Assembly: GCA_022495005.1 (NCBI GenBank)
Contig: JAGYXB010000447.1
Location: forward strand, 124,001-188,000
Source of the DNA: Rhyacophila brunnea
Lineage: Eukaryota > Arthropoda > Insecta > Trichoptera > Rhyacophilidae
Direction of reading: 5' to 3'
Length of the DNA: 64,000 nucleotides
Under the pieces are notes generated by a model that saw only the letters and a list, made by a program, of their open reading frames with translations, had not been told where the DNA came from and ran no database searches. Position 1 is the stretch's first letter. Each line of letters begins with the position of its first letter. The translations under genes were made by a program, and so were the position numbers. Below are positions 23,921-36,200 of this stretch, in pieces.

Positions 23921-24471
23921 CTGCCCCCATAAGCAAAAACACAGCTAATGGGAAAAAATGAAAAATTAAAGTAAGTATGAGGTGACATACTAGATAAAAT
24001 TCTGAACATAATTACATAACAAAATAAACAGAAAATCATTTATTTTAATATACAAATCATCATAATGTGTTCGTTACTTTTGCAAAAATGTTAGGCTTTT
24101 CGAAGCAACAAAACAGTAAATAATGATTCATAAGCAAAAACACAGCACATCTATCGATTTGCTGTGTTTTTTGCTTAAAAACGCTGGCTTACTGTTTTTT
24201 TGTTTATGATTCTAGAATTTTTACACAAACGTAATACCGCATGTAACTGGTAATAGTGAGATAACCTCAAATTAAACATTCACTAATTTCATATCGCCTT
24301 ACATTTTTAACGATATTTTAAGATTCAAAGGTGATTAAGTTCGAAATTGCACTAAGAATCGTGATAAAAAGATTCTCAACCATGTTTTGGAGAGTATGCA
24401 ATTGGATAAACTTGATCAAAATGCTGCAAAATCCAATGAAATTAGAATGGCAAGTAAAATGTTAATGACTA

Positions 24472-24918
24472 GTTAATTACTGTTTAATTACCACATATAA
24501 ATATCATGTTAATTATATCTAATGGGCAACTACTGAAAACGCGCCAGTCCCGTTGTTAGCACTAAATTAGTTTTTTTAATCTTAATCCATCATAAAACAC
24601 ATTTCTTACTATCTGGTCTTATTAAATTAATGATTTTTGTACTTATGTCTCTAAACATTTGATATTAAAAAATAATGCAAACGGAAATTCTTCAATATTC
24701 CTTTTTTCCAATGCGAGCCGCATGGCTGCTTCTAAGTTTACATCTGTCAACTGGCTTCGATATTCGTTTTTTACGAAGTGCATTACACTGAATAATCTTT
24801 CACAGTATACAGTAGTAGGAAAAATTGACAATATTAACTCATTTAGTGCTGACACTGCGACTATCCATTAGATATAATTAGCATGCTATTTAAATGTGGT
24901 AATTAAATATTAATTAAC
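24472..24918. mobile_element. Nested inverted-repeat element of hAT origin
   Basis: Inverted ends at 24472-24526 and 24864-24918 share tttaattaccacat and taattatatctaatgg. Similarity continues inward to an actaaatgagttaat segment, about 80-90 bp in all. A third, solo copy of this end lies at 26763-26850. A hAT transposase C-terminus is encoded on the minus strand between the ends. No 8-bp duplication could be identified, so the true termini are uncertain. Confidence 0.6.
24643..24855 (-). pseudogene. hAT transposase C-terminal dimerisation segment (ZBED5-like)
   Basis: The 70-codon minus frame reads SALNELILSIFPTTVYCERL, FSVMHFVKNEYRSQL and VNLEAAMRLALEKR. The family pattern is FPTTYLCE..FS.M..IKNKYRSRL...DLR.AL, from the hAT C-terminal dimerisation domain. 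The frame starts at a GTG, so it is a fragment without a real start, and the rest of the transposase is absent. It lies inside inverted repeats, which suggests a deletion derivative of a larger hAT element. Confidence 0.85.
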
Positions 24919-25759
24919 AGGTCAGCAGTGATTGTGTAATAAAGCAATTGTTGCCAACTCTTTAAATTGACTTTATTCTCAGAAACGGACTATTTCACAT
25001 ATGATCTCATCAGAAAAACACATTATGGATCATTTTTGAGGGTGGAAAGAAATTTAAGACAAGTCATGTGTATTCAACCAATTTTATAAATCCCAAAAAA
25101 ACCACTGGTGTAGACCCTACGTGAAGGACAATTAGTATTGTCATTCCAATATTAATTAATAAATAAAATACCTTTACATTAAAAAATAAGTATGTCATTT
25201 TTCAAAAATATCCATTACAATTTAAATTATAAGCAAAAAAACATATTTACTGTTTTTTTCCTTATGAAACTGACATTATTCCATTCAAAATCATAAATAA
25301 TAAGACAATAGTGAAGTTTTATAATCAATATTTTTGTAATTTTGCAATTTTTATGTAATCGAAATATCAATTTTTAAATAATCTATTATAAACCTAAACA
25401 TTTATTAAAATTGATTAACTTTTAATGAAGCAGCAATGAAAAACATGATAACCGCTCTTTTCTCAAAATTGACTTTTTCCCATTAGCTGTGTTTTTGCTT
25501 ATGGGGGCAATATAAAGTACCTATCACTTAAACTAAAATATGAAAAAAATCCCGTACCAAGAAAAATAATATAGACCAAGCAATGTTTCCCATATTTTAC
25601 CTTTGATCTAAAAACATATTTCTATAGGTATACTTATATAAATATAATATATTGTATTAGCATATACAATTAAGAATTATGATTTCATGTGCTTTTTTGC
25701 CAGAAATATTTTTAATACAATGGGATTCGACTTTATTTAATTTCTTAAATAGATCCAGC

Positions 25760-26069
25760 GGGTCTATTCTATACACAAGGCGACTATCGACCGCTAAAGT
25801 GATAAAGTGATAGCATTTATACATATTTGTATTGAGGTATTATAATTGTTACAATAAAATAGCCGTCTAAACAGTCAAAACTATCTATCTCGCTCTAAAT
25901 TTTATCACAGCCAAGAGAGGTGCTGTTAAAATATAGCACTTATTGCAACAATTACAACCAACTTATTGTAATTGTTACAATAAGTGCTAATACTTTGATA
26001 CAAACTTACCCTAAGTTTATTTACTTATCTTTCTCACTTTAGCGGTCAATAAGAGTATAGAATGGACCC
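25760..26069. mobile_element. MITE with long inverted ends and an internal hairpin
   Basis: GGGTCTATTCTATAC (25760) and the complement of its counterpart ending at 26069 start inverted repeats that continue inward through a GACCGCTAAAGTGA block. Inside, TAGCACTTATTGCAACAATT (25934 on) pairs with a reverse-complement arm ending at 25989 (24-bp arms, one mismatch, 8-nt loop). No coding is present. The flanking duplication is not clear and the superfamily is undetermined. Confidence 0.7.
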
Positions 26070-27904
26070 ACAGGTCGGGATTCATAATATATTATTTGTT
26101 TTTTAAGTACTTACACAATTTAAAAAATATAGGTTCACATATTTACATTGACCAAATATAATCGAAGTTGTTATTTTTCAAAGGTTATATAACTTATTAT
26201 TTATTGTTTTTTAGTTTACTGTGCCAGGCTGAAGGCTTGTACCTATCCACAGAAAAAAGATGTCTAAAGTACAATACTCGACTATTATCAGAATTTTTCT
26301 TCTGTTTCCGTTTCCATCCACACAGCAGAAATAAATGGCAATACCTTCATTTTTATTGCCAATTTTATGATGTTACCAACAGTCATTTGTCGAGTACCAT
26401 TGGTTGAGAACCACTTGACTGGTCTAAACCAAATTTTTATAGAGACATTGACGCCTACACGCAACCTTTAAATGAGTTTAAGGCATTTGAATTTCATGAT
26501 AGTAATATTAATAGTGAATTCATCTCGAAATGTTGAACACATTTATCAAGTCGCAATAAATTATGAATTTGAAAAAGCTTCGTGTAAATGTGATGAAAGT
26601 TTAATGCATGATTATTTATTCGTATATGTATGGAATATAAGCTCCTACAGAATAACGGGAAATATTCATGACCGGATTTCGCATCGTCATGGCCAGCGGG
26701 CTGGTTTACAAACTCTCGTTCAAACATACAGGACAGCCTTAACACAATCACTGCTAACCTTTTAATTACCACATTTAAATAACACGTTAATTATATCTAA
26801 TGGCCAATGACTCCAAACGCGCTAACACTAAATGAGTTAATCTCTTACAATCAGTGTGTTAATGTAAAACACGGTTTTTGGCAGACATAGTATATCGAAA
26901 AATTATAACGCGACAATGTTACGATTTTCATTAACTCTGTCAACATCGCGTCTATTTGGCTTTATTTGATCAATTCAGATGGGTGGAAGGAGATCGTGGC
27001 TTCCGATTGCTACATGTCTTGCTGCAAAAAAACACTATGGATTGAAATTGGAAAATAATTGTTTAAAGGTTGAAGGTATTAGTGTATCTAGTATTGAAAT
27101 TACTTTTTATTATAAATATAACTGATTCATTAATCATCAATATAATGCAAAAAACGAAGGATTTCGAGACAATTTTTTGCAAAGCAAACGTCTAAAGAAA
27201 CTGATAAAGTATTAGGATTTTGAAAGATATGTATGCATACTAATAATAATTATTACTATATGAATAGCTCTTGTAGTGCCGAGCAAGAAACAAGAAAAGA
27301 ACAACGATAATAGAATCCATAATATATTGACGACAATCGAAGTATATTATGATTAGGTACCTACGTGGAGCGGCTTTTAATGATTACATCCATATCTACA
27401 AGAACCAATGCGATATCTACATATTATTATTATTTATTTATTGTAGAAATGTCCTTAGTTTGACCCGATTTCTCAAATAAAACTTTAGCGTTTACTTCAA
27501 TGAATGAGAAAAGAGAATACTTAACTAATACAAAAATTCAAGTTGGTGTCTGTTTAAATGCTGTTCTAAGTAGTAAAACAAAACAAAAATCCTTTAAATT
27601 TTATAGCGGCATTAAGTCAAAGAGGGTTCAGTATAGTAAAAAAATGTTAAACGAGTGAATTGCAAAGTACAAACAAGGAAAAGGAAAAAAAGCTACTTTA
27701 AAATAGTTGTGAAAAACCTCTATAAACAAATTTAAGGACTTATAAAAAGACAAATGACAACGTCAAATACTCAGCGATTCATAATATAGCATTTTAAATG
27801 GATGTAGTTCGAATAAAAAAAATGTTACTTATTACTTATTACATACAATGCATGACTGTATAAATTTGAATTGTCCCTTAATCCTAAGGAGATCATTTAT
27901 TATA
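26070..27904. other. AT-rich DNA with a solo hAT end and an unidentified open region
   Basis: At 26200-26465 the composition is less AT-biased and follows a good acceptor-like tract (tattgttttttag, 26203-26215). Two plus frames stay open for over 60 codons each, one giving EGLYLSTEKRCLKYNTRLL. No family was recognised and no donor chosen. The segment 26763-26850 is a third copy of the end of the hAT-derived repeat at 24472. Confidence 0.4.
26763..26850 (+). repeat. Solo end of the 24472-type element
   Basis: The stretch tttaattaccacatttaaat, then taattatatctaatgg, aaacgcgcta and actaaatgagttaat, matches the ends of the nested element 2 kb upstream. No partner end was found nearby. Confidence 0.75.
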
Positions 27905-28060
27905 GTTCTCCACAGGGTGGAGGTTGTTTGTTTATTTTTATTAGGTTCATACTTCAGGATACTTCATACTAAATTACACACTGAAAAACAACATTTTTTT
28001 TCCAGTCCCGGGATTCGAGCCCGGAACCCACAATATTATAGGCCAATACAATATTGCTAA
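27905..28060 (-). mobile_element. tRNA-derived SINE, family A
   Basis: On the minus strand the B box GGCTCGAATCC (28011-28021) lies in a well-paired arm (tcccgggattcgagcccgga). The body follows, and the copy ends with the family 3' hairpin aacctccaccctgtggag (27908-27925). Confidence 0.7.
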
Positions 28061-28304
28061 ATCTAATTAGTATATTTCTATGATATATGTCTGTATATAT
28101 GTTTTCAATAGTTAATTATCATAAGAATTTAATGTAAGGTATACAGTGCCATTGTTCGATTCTACGCGAATCATAATACAGGCTTCTCTCTGTAGTTAAT
28201 GAGGAATGTTTGTTAGTCATTTTCCCAAGTCACTATACTCTATAGGCTTATATGCTTAAAGTAAAATGATTTATTTTATGATATTATAATGTCTACATAA
28301 ACTG

Positions 28305-28460
28305 CTCGCAGTGGAGTACAGACAGGACGTCTGCCTCTAAAGTCTTGGGTTATGGGGTTGAATCCCGCGTCAGGAAAATTAATATGTTTCTAATGGAAGG
28401 ACCCGGATGCTTATATCTATAGCATAGATTTAATAGGTTGAGTGACTGGATATTAGATAT
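28305..28460 (+). mobile_element. tRNA-derived SINE, family A
   Basis: The head has GCAGTGGAGTACAGACAGGA (A-box region) and the B box GGTTGAATCCC (28356-28366). The body shows tagatttaataggttgagtg, matching the family segment gatctaatagattgagcaag. Confidence 0.65.
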
Positions 28461-28849
28461 TGACGAAGAATATGTCGGCTGTAGTTGTTTAAAATATTCT
28501 TCATCTAGGATCTATACTCCTAGTGATTTTGTCTAAATCTTCCATACAAACGGTAAATAATTTGGACAAGATTATATCAAATTGTCGAAAATTTTGGCTA
28601 ATGGGAATTCTGTATGATGATTGTATCTAAACGCATAGATACCATTGTATTGTTGTATATATTTTCCATCATATCGGCGTCTGAACAGCGGTGTCAGAAT
28701 ATTGTAATCGTATCAAATTATATATCACACCGAAGAAAAAACTAATACTACATAAACATGGGGAAATTTTGAAATAATCAGTTTCAACGGAATTTAAAAA
28801 AAATGTCGCAGTTGTATATTATTGAGTAATTTTTGCTTGATTTAGCGAG
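28461..28849. other. AT-rich non-coding DNA
   Basis: No gene or repeat could be supported. Confidence 0.5.
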
Positions 28850-29100
28850 GGAGTCGATGGTTTAATTCGAAAAGCATCCACCGTGCAATGATTGTATACG
28901 CATGTTCCATTCGGTGCAAATTTTTGAAGTTATACATCTTTTGGCGCATTTGGGAAATCAGATCAGTGTATTTTTGGCGTGTGACATGTAACACATAATT
29001 TATTTTTTCCCACGAAAAAAAACGCACTTGATTGGATTCGAACCACCGATTGTTCGGTTATCAGCCGAACGCACTACCTTTACGCCACAGTATGATACTG
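28850..29100 (-). mobile_element. tRNA-derived SINE with Ile(GAT)-like head
   Basis: The minus strand at 29038-29098 reads like a tRNA: a 6-bp anticodon stem GTTCGG/CCGAAC closes a 7-base loop CTGATAA (anticodon GAT), with a T-loop TTCGAAT. The acceptor and T stems pair poorly, so it is unlikely to be a working tRNA gene. GAT is also not the normal eukaryotic isoleucine anticodon. A body ending in an A/T-rich stretch follows to about 28850. Confidence 0.5.
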
Positions 29101-30869
29101 CAATCGTGACGATTATACAGTATTATATTATAGCTTAGAATTGTTCCGTTGCCTAGGCAGCGAATTTATTATTGTCGGCCATTTGCAATTCCTTACGTAA
29201 ACAAACTATTAAACATCAGAGTGACAGTTGGTACTTCAAAAAAAACAACGAGACACCATTATATAATTTAGCAATATAAGTTAAAGTGTATAGAAATAAA
29301 CCAACGGCGTTCCAATAAGCGGTCCTTTTTCTTGAGTGTGTAATTTAACAAGATAATTGAGATAGTCAAAGAATCTAGTTTATCACAAGTTTTGTTTGAT
29401 TACGCCAAAGAAGTATAACTTCTAACGCACGTACATAAGTACACACACACCGATTTTTTTTCTATGATATAGCTAGATTTCTGATGTGTTAACTTATTTC
29501 TCTACAAAATATTTGATCTTGTTATTAACTATAATAATCTCAAAATACATGAAACTGTCTTAAATGGTATTTAATGGAATAGAACGCAATATGCAGTTGA
29601 TAAAAAATATGACCGATTTCATTCGCTTAAATGGAACACTGTTATAAGTTATTAAATTATTTAGAACCGGTATTTCCTTCGTGATATTATTGATTTGATT
29701 TTTTAATTAACGCCCTTGTTAAATTTTGGAGTCATGTCATTTACATTAGATTAAAAAAAGAGACAATCTGTATGTTTAACTAAGTAATTGCTAAGTATAA
29801 TTTGATATATTATAGTGAATTCGTTAAGACTAAGTTGGTCATTATTTAATTAAGTAGATAATACAAAAAATTTGTGGAATATTTTTAAGTACCTAATAAT
29901 TATTTAATTATAAAATGCTTATTTAGGTTAAGCCTTGTTAAAAAGTAAAAACTCCAATTAAGCAAGCCCTCCCATTAAAGGTTCTGTAAAAAGTTTTCGA
30001 TAAATTTTATATAACAGTATTTTTATTTGGAAGGGAAGAGTTATTTTGTTGGAAGAACTCAGTCGGACCGACGTCAAAAATTCACGTGTTCAACAAAAAA
30101 CTTTTGTAAAAGAGATGCTCAAAGGATTAATAAAATTACAACATTTTCGACAGACAAAACAGCGGTTTAATGGGCCAGCATCTGCCTGTCGGTGGAAAAT
30201 TATCAAATTCAGTACAGAATAAATCGGTATGTTAAAGTGATGTATACAATTAGTGAGGTATTGAGATGTTCATTGTTTAGCCTACGTTTAAGTTTTCCAT
30301 AATATTAATATACCCACTTGGAGTGATACAATAATACAATATTATATTATTAATTAATGTTAGCCACCGTAGCTAAGTGGTAATGTTCCGCAATTAATAT
30401 TTACCTACTATATCTAAACACAGGTACCTATAGATAATATTTTCTCTGTTATAGTCTACATTTTAAGGTCATCGATTTTTATGAAAGAATTAAGTACATG
30501 ACTGCTGATATGGTGACAATTTTGAGAAAGCTCGATGCTACAACAATAATAGGGTCCCAATAAAATACTATTCATTTTTTTGTAAATTATACGATTAATC
30601 TGTAATTTTCACCAATCGATTTCTCGTCTCCAGCCTTTATATATAAAAAAGTGATATATTATTATATATATATATCTAATTTTTGAGATAATTTATATAA
30701 GATTAACGACCCTTTAAATTTCTAAATATCCATATAATTTAGTATAATACACTATTTCTTTCATTCAACGAATAAAACACAAGATTAGAGAATCTATCGT
30801 TCTATATAATATTGAACATACATAATTTGAAAATATCTCATGCTCTAGAAAAATTATTTTTAGAAAATT
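29101..30869. other. AT-rich non-coding DNA
   Basis: A 5' half of a tRNA-like sequence (CGTAGCTAAGTGGTAATGTT, near 30368) suggests one more broken SINE. The patch 29940-30200 is slightly GC-richer without structure. No genes were seen. Confidence 0.5.
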
Positions 30870-31015
30870 ATACGACACATGGAAGAGCACACTGGCGCGA
30901 ATCCAGCGGTTACAAGTTCAAATCCCGTTGTGTCGTATTTTTTCCTAAAAGGTTTTTTTTATTGGGTATATGCATGTGATATTTTCAAATTATGTATGTT
31001 TAAGTTATTAGTGTT
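30870..31015 (+). mobile_element. tRNA-derived SINE, family B, best-folded head
   Basis: The head can form a near-complete cloverleaf: acceptor ACGACACA (30872-30879) with TGTGTCGT (30929-30936), anticodon arm CTGG-CGCGAAT-CCAG, and B box AGTTCAAATCC (30915-30925). The family tail ttttcaaattatgtatgttt follows at 30983. The short length (65 nt) and unusual loop argue for a SINE head rather than a tRNA gene. Confidence 0.7.
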
Positions 31016-33464
31016 TTCATTTTTTACATATTGCTGAAAACTTGCAAGCATCGAGAAAATAATAAGTCAGCATGCAATTAATCTACCTTACTATTGTTGC
31101 CTACCCGTATTCGATATTATCGAAAATTAAAACCTGTACATTTTTATATCTACTAAAATCTATTTATTTAAATAAATTAATTAGGTTAAAATTTAACGTC
31201 AGAATTAAAATGTCAAAAAGCATATGTTATATAAGAAAAACGTTAGACGGAGCGGGATTTGAAATTACATCTTTCACTATCCGGGTGAGTACTATAAAAT
31301 TCCACACGGTTCATATTGTGTATGTCTTATTATTTTTTAGTGTAATAAACTGTAAGTATGTAATTTCAATTAACATTGTAAAAAAAAAATATTTTAAAAC
31401 TACTCATCTTAATACATAATTAATGTACATTTTCATTTCAATGTAACTATACCATGTATTTTTAAATAAAATAAACACTTTTTTCTAATAAATTAAAATG
31501 TGCTTAAGTTTTTTGACACATTTATTTTTAATCGAATCGTCATTGAGTGACTTTGTAGAACTTTATTAGAATGTTATTTAAATATTACAGATTACCTTTA
31601 GGTATTTCTGTGGTCACACCATAGTAGTCTTGATATTGATGTGACAACCATAATAAAAATAGATAAAAATCCAATCCAATAGTATTAAAACTTAGATGAT
31701 ACTGCTTTTGATTTATGTATATTATTTTAATCAAATAAATAAACTAGGTATATAACTGTGATTACAATGCAATAGCCATGTATTTATAAGCACACAAACA
31801 AATTTTAAATTGGCGCAAAAAGCGAAAGCTTATAAAAAATCTGTAAGCTTTTGTAATTCCTTACTTCCAGGAAAGACTAGTAATTTATTTGTGCGGCTTT
31901 GTGGATAAAAGCTTTTAGGACTTTTATCTATTTGCGGATAAGCATACAAAATAAAAATATATTTTGAGTATTTACGTATTAAAATTAAAATTTGTTTTGA
32001 AACCCTGATAATAATTTGATTTATACAGAAATTAAATTGCATAATCAACACTAATTACGACGTAATTAGTAATAAAAATAGTGCTTACGGATTTGACAAA
32101 TTTACTGGCTTAACAAGAAATAGGCTAAAATCATTGGCTATTTAAAATCAAATTTTGAAGATAATACATACATTATTCAGTTTCTCAATAAATAGAAACA
32201 CTTTATTACAGTAAAACTTATGGCTAGGTATAATTTATTAGAACAATAGTTGCGGAGTAATCCAACAAAAAGCTGCGATATAATAATATGTAATATAATA
32301 GATTTAGAGCTCCTATTTGAGAGCAGTAAACATATTATATATTATGTAGTTGATTTTATTTAACAACCCAATTGTGGCAAATAATATTAACTATTGCTAC
32401 AAACAACCAGGAAAGTTATAATATTTAACCCTATTGGCTGTAGTAGAAAACCATTATTTCGTTATACGTCATGTAGATGTAAACTTTTGTATTATCCATT
32501 GGAAATATTAAATCAAAAGTTTCAATAGAGTCTATCGATATACAGACTGTCTATTAAATTAACCTATTATTTGTCAACCATCAATAATAATTAGGTATAG
32601 GTACCTCCTACATTTTTTGTGAAAAATCTTGCTATAGTTTTTAATAAGCTTTTTTATATAGGAACTAGAATCAAATACATAATAAATTAATTGAAATACC
32701 TTATAAAGGTAACTACGGTTTAATTATGATTGACAAGACATTGATGAAATTACCCGCATAATCTACAATATATATTTTTACGCTATGCATTATATATTAA
32801 TTAAGTATTGCGTACGCTGGTGGCAAAGAATCGTCATTATTTGACTTTGTAAAGAAATCATTTAATTACGAGCTTTTATTAACACAATATGTTAATTTTA
32901 TGAATATTATTCAATTAATGCGATAAATAACACTCGCCAATTTCCTTCAGTGTGAGTTAATAGTGGCATTAATATAATTTGAATAAAATGTATGTATTAT
33001 TACAATTTTGATTAAAATGTATGAAAACTGGTTGACGTCTGATGTTACCTTACCGAATTGCATAAGACATCGTATCATGCAATAGCTAAGTAAAATATTA
33101 CCCAATAGGGCTTGTTCATTTTTTTCAAAGAAATTGATTGCGGGTTTAGCACACGTGTGTTTAACTATTTAAACATACCATCCTGCAGACACTCTTTGCC
33201 AAAAGTACTGGGTAAAACTTAGTACCACCTAAAATTGAAATTAAATTAATAATATACTAGCTGCCTGGAACAAATCCCTATAGGAGCAAATATGGTGTGA
33301 GGTTTTCAAATGATAAATAAGTAACTATACTAGTAGAGATTTCGAGTTTGGTTTCAATATTAAGTACATAGATAACAGAGGAATACTATAATGTATAAGT
33401 TATCTGTTAAAAATTAATTTAAAAATAAATTAATAATGTTCAGCTTGCCTCATTTGACAAGCAT

Positions 33465-33800
33465 TTTTGTTCTTTGCAATTCTTAGATCTATACAGTCAT
33501 ACAATGTACAATAAGTCGACAAAGAAAATACAAAAAAATATCTGAGGGCACACAAGTTATTCTGCTGAATCAATAATATCATCACATCCCCGTAGGTAGC
33601 TCTAATCACTTCAATATATTTGCATATGCTGCTGTACTGCTTTTGAATGTATTTGAAGCAGATTTTTACCTTGCCCACTCTACATGCAATTTTGTTAGAT
33701 ATGCAATAACTCTTAGATCTAACTAAGCTCAGAAAAAATTGAATGAAAATGTAAGAGACAGAAAATACATTAAAAAAAAATCTAAGGGCACTAAAATTGT
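33465..33800. repeat. Diverged direct duplication
   Basis: The block about 33465-33565 (anchors tcttagatct and tctgagggcac) is repeated at about 33685-33800 (anchors tcttagatct and tctaagggcac). Between the anchors lie AT-rich stretches of similar content. Confidence 0.55.
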
Positions 33801-33917
33801 TTCAATAAAATATGGCAAATTGTTTCGATAAATTTTAAAATTTGTAGCAATCAATAAAGAAAAAGGTCACTTTCTAACATTGTATGCAAGTGACAGAAGG
33901 TGGAATAAGTATTCGTT

Positions 33918-34010
33918 TGTTTTTTTTAATCTTCTATAAAATAAATGGATCGTATGCAGATGACAATATTTGCGACCTTCTTTTGTTTTTTTAATCTTAT
34001 GTAAAATAAG
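33918..34010. repeat. Imperfect two-copy repeat
   Basis: The string ttttttttaatcttctataa (first copy) and ttttttttaatcttatgtaa (second copy) recur about 66 bp apart, each followed by aataa. Confidence 0.55.
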
Positions 34011-34759
34011 TGAATATTAGAATAATACATTTTGAATTTGAAACGGTTACATATAAAAAAACATGTAGCGGAATTATGCATATAAAAAGAATAAAAAATA
34101 ATATAACAGTATGCCTTTTAATGAATTATATTATTACTTACAGATTATACTGAACATTGGTTGGCAGTACCTACCTACCCTACTATAGCCAATATTGGAA
34201 AAAATATAAAATATTGATCATTTTATCGCAACACACCTTAAAATTAAGCGGGTTTATTCATCTCGTGCTAAACATTTTGGTATTGATTCGTAGAAGCCTA
34301 AGACGGATTCTACAAATTTAATGAGATTCTCGAAAGCCTACCTACCTCCTTCAACCCTTTCATAATCCCAAATACCACCTTTCAGTGAATCTGCGATCTA
34401 GGTATATTGCTTTTAATATGAATGAAATACTGAGGAGTCTTTATCAATAAATTATTAGCATAAAAAATGTCTATTTTAGTATTGTAAACCTTTAATGTAC
34501 GTTTAAAATAATAAAAAAAATCATAATTTTAGGACCAGCGTTTAGATAATTCAATATTTTTTTCGTTATCGGTGCTAATAGCTATTTTGGGTTATAAGGA
34601 GGATAAGTAGTATAAGGTCCGTCGCGGCAACCAACATACCACAAAACAATGTATTGTTAATAAAAACTTTATTTCAAAGTCCAATAATTAATGTACATTT
34701 TACTAGCTTAAGATTTTTTATTTACCTACTAATATTAAATGACTATAACCAGGGCCACC

Positions 34760-34824
34760 CTAGAGATCGACAAGTTTAACGTGAGACTTGAGACGTGAGA
34801 CACGTTAAACTTGTCGGTCTCTAG
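34760..34824. repeat. Long near-perfect palindrome (back-to-back element ends)
   Basis: Arms of 24 bp at 34760-34783 (starting CTAGAGATCGACAAGTTTAA) and 34801-34824 are reverse complements with one mismatch around a 17-nt loop. The arm sequence occurs again alone at 48146-48174. This looks like two ends of an inverted-repeat element brought together by deletion of the interior. It could also fold as an RNA hairpin. Confidence 0.8.
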
Positions 34825-36200
34825 CATTATTTTATTGCTGTTTTATAGGCAAAATAATTCATAATTTTTAAAATTTTAAATTATTTTAATGAAAATTGAA
34901 AGACACCAAAAAATGTATTTTATTCATCTAACAATATAATAATATTGTTTTATACTCTATCTAATACCACAGCTTATTTTTAGTGTGTTTTTTTAATGAA
35001 GCACGTCGAAGATGGTTTTGAATACCGGAGTTATATGATTCTACTGAACAAGTTCCCTGAATTTTAAATGTATTATATTAAAATTAATGATATAATTTTA
35101 AAATCAACGTATTTCTTGCCGTTTCAGATTTTTTAGTAAACGAGTGGGACACATCGATTCGATCGCCCTAAGACCGGGCGAATAGAACTTTAGATCGCTT
35201 AATTTAAAAAAAAATACTACTAAATTTAATATTATTTATATATCTACATCTATCTATAATGTCGTACCTATGTAGATCGTTATTATAGGAATTCTCGTCA
35301 ATAATGTCACCAATGTCAATATACTCTACTAATTATTAAAAATTGAACACTGATTTCTTTTTAAATTTTGATAACATTGATATAAAATGAAATAAATAAA
35401 TATAAAATAAAAAAAATCGTCAAAAATTGAATTTGAAAAAAAGGTTCCACATAGCCTTTAAGGAATATGTTTTTATTCTAATATTACCTATTAACAATAA
35501 GGATATTAAAAAACATACCTACGTAAACTCTTAATATTGTAGTTAATACTTTCAAAACGATAATTCTATGATTTTAATAATATAAAGATAAAGTACACCT
35601 AAGTGATAGTAAAAAAAACTGCGTTTCATACTTATCTTATAAAATCATCAAGTTGAAATACTCAGGAAAGAAAGTATGCTCCTAAAATAGCCAATATCCT
35701 TTGAATACTGTCAAAATGTTGTATCCCGTATCGTTTTTTGAATACAGCCGAATCAGATTTATAGTACTTACATTCTCAATTTTTTTTCATCAATATTACA
35801 AATAGACGTAACAAAAAAAATTGTATAATAAATAACTCAGAAGTAAATAATAATAAATAATTATATTATAAAGCAAGAGATTATTAAAGAAATACATCAC
35901 TTTAAGAGAATATTTATCAACAGTACTAGGTATATTGTACCTACGAGTTTTCCCAAAAGAAAACCCCGCCAAACAGTCGGAACTGCCCGACAATAATATT
36001 ACTTATACCTAGGCTTACCATAATTATGAAACTTTAAACCGGAAAAAAGAATGGAAGATAGGTTAAAGAAACAAATTTACCCACTAAAAAATGCTGCAGC
36101 AAAAATTAAAATTATTCTATTTATTTATTGTACTCGTCGTACTTCTCACTGGAATGCAATTTTTTTAACATTTACTCATAAAAAATGTTGCACTTAATGC
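34825..36200. other. AT-rich DNA with a GC-rich patch
   Basis: A patch at 35140-35205 is markedly GC-richer. It is open on the minus strand for about 29 codons (LKFYSPGLRAIESMCPTRLL) and is of unknown origin. The rest is featureless. Confidence 0.4.

Larger units (their letters stand above)
23921..25510. mobile_element. TA-flanked transposon with 37-bp terminal inverted repeats
   Basis: The left end (23921-23957, beginning CTGCCCCCATAAGCAAAAAC) and the right end (25474-25510) are inverted repeats agreeing at 36 of 37 positions. Both are flanked by TA (23919-23920, 25511-25512). The interior holds further copies of the end motif arranged as hairpins: TAAGCAAAAACACAGCA (24131-24147) with its complement (24160-24177), and a weaker one at 25229-25265. 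No transposase of its own is visible. The design (TA duplication, repeated end motif) resembles the Tigger-like element at 18432. A hAT-derived repeat is nested at 24472-24918. Confidence 0.85.
31016..34759. other. AT-rich DNA with local duplications
   Basis: No coding sequence was recognised. The frame 31072-31419 is long (115 codons) but lysine/isoleucine/tyrosine-rich, as expected from AT bias. Two diverged duplications are listed separately. Confidence 0.5.

Noticed and set aside
29038..29098. Possible functional tRNA-Ile gene (anticodon GAT)
   Set aside because: The anticodon arm is perfect, but acceptor and T stems pair poorly. GAT is not the usual eukaryotic isoleucine anticodon, and a SINE-like body follows.
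30872..30936. Possible functional tRNA gene with 8-bp acceptor stem
   Set aside because: It is only 65 nt long with an atypical anticodon loop, and is followed by the tail shared with other SINE copies.
33953..33964. TATGCAGATGAC encodes YADD, the reverse-transcriptase catalytic motif
   Set aside because: The surrounding frames contain stops and no flanking reverse-transcriptase motifs. The sequence is part of a local AT-rich duplication.
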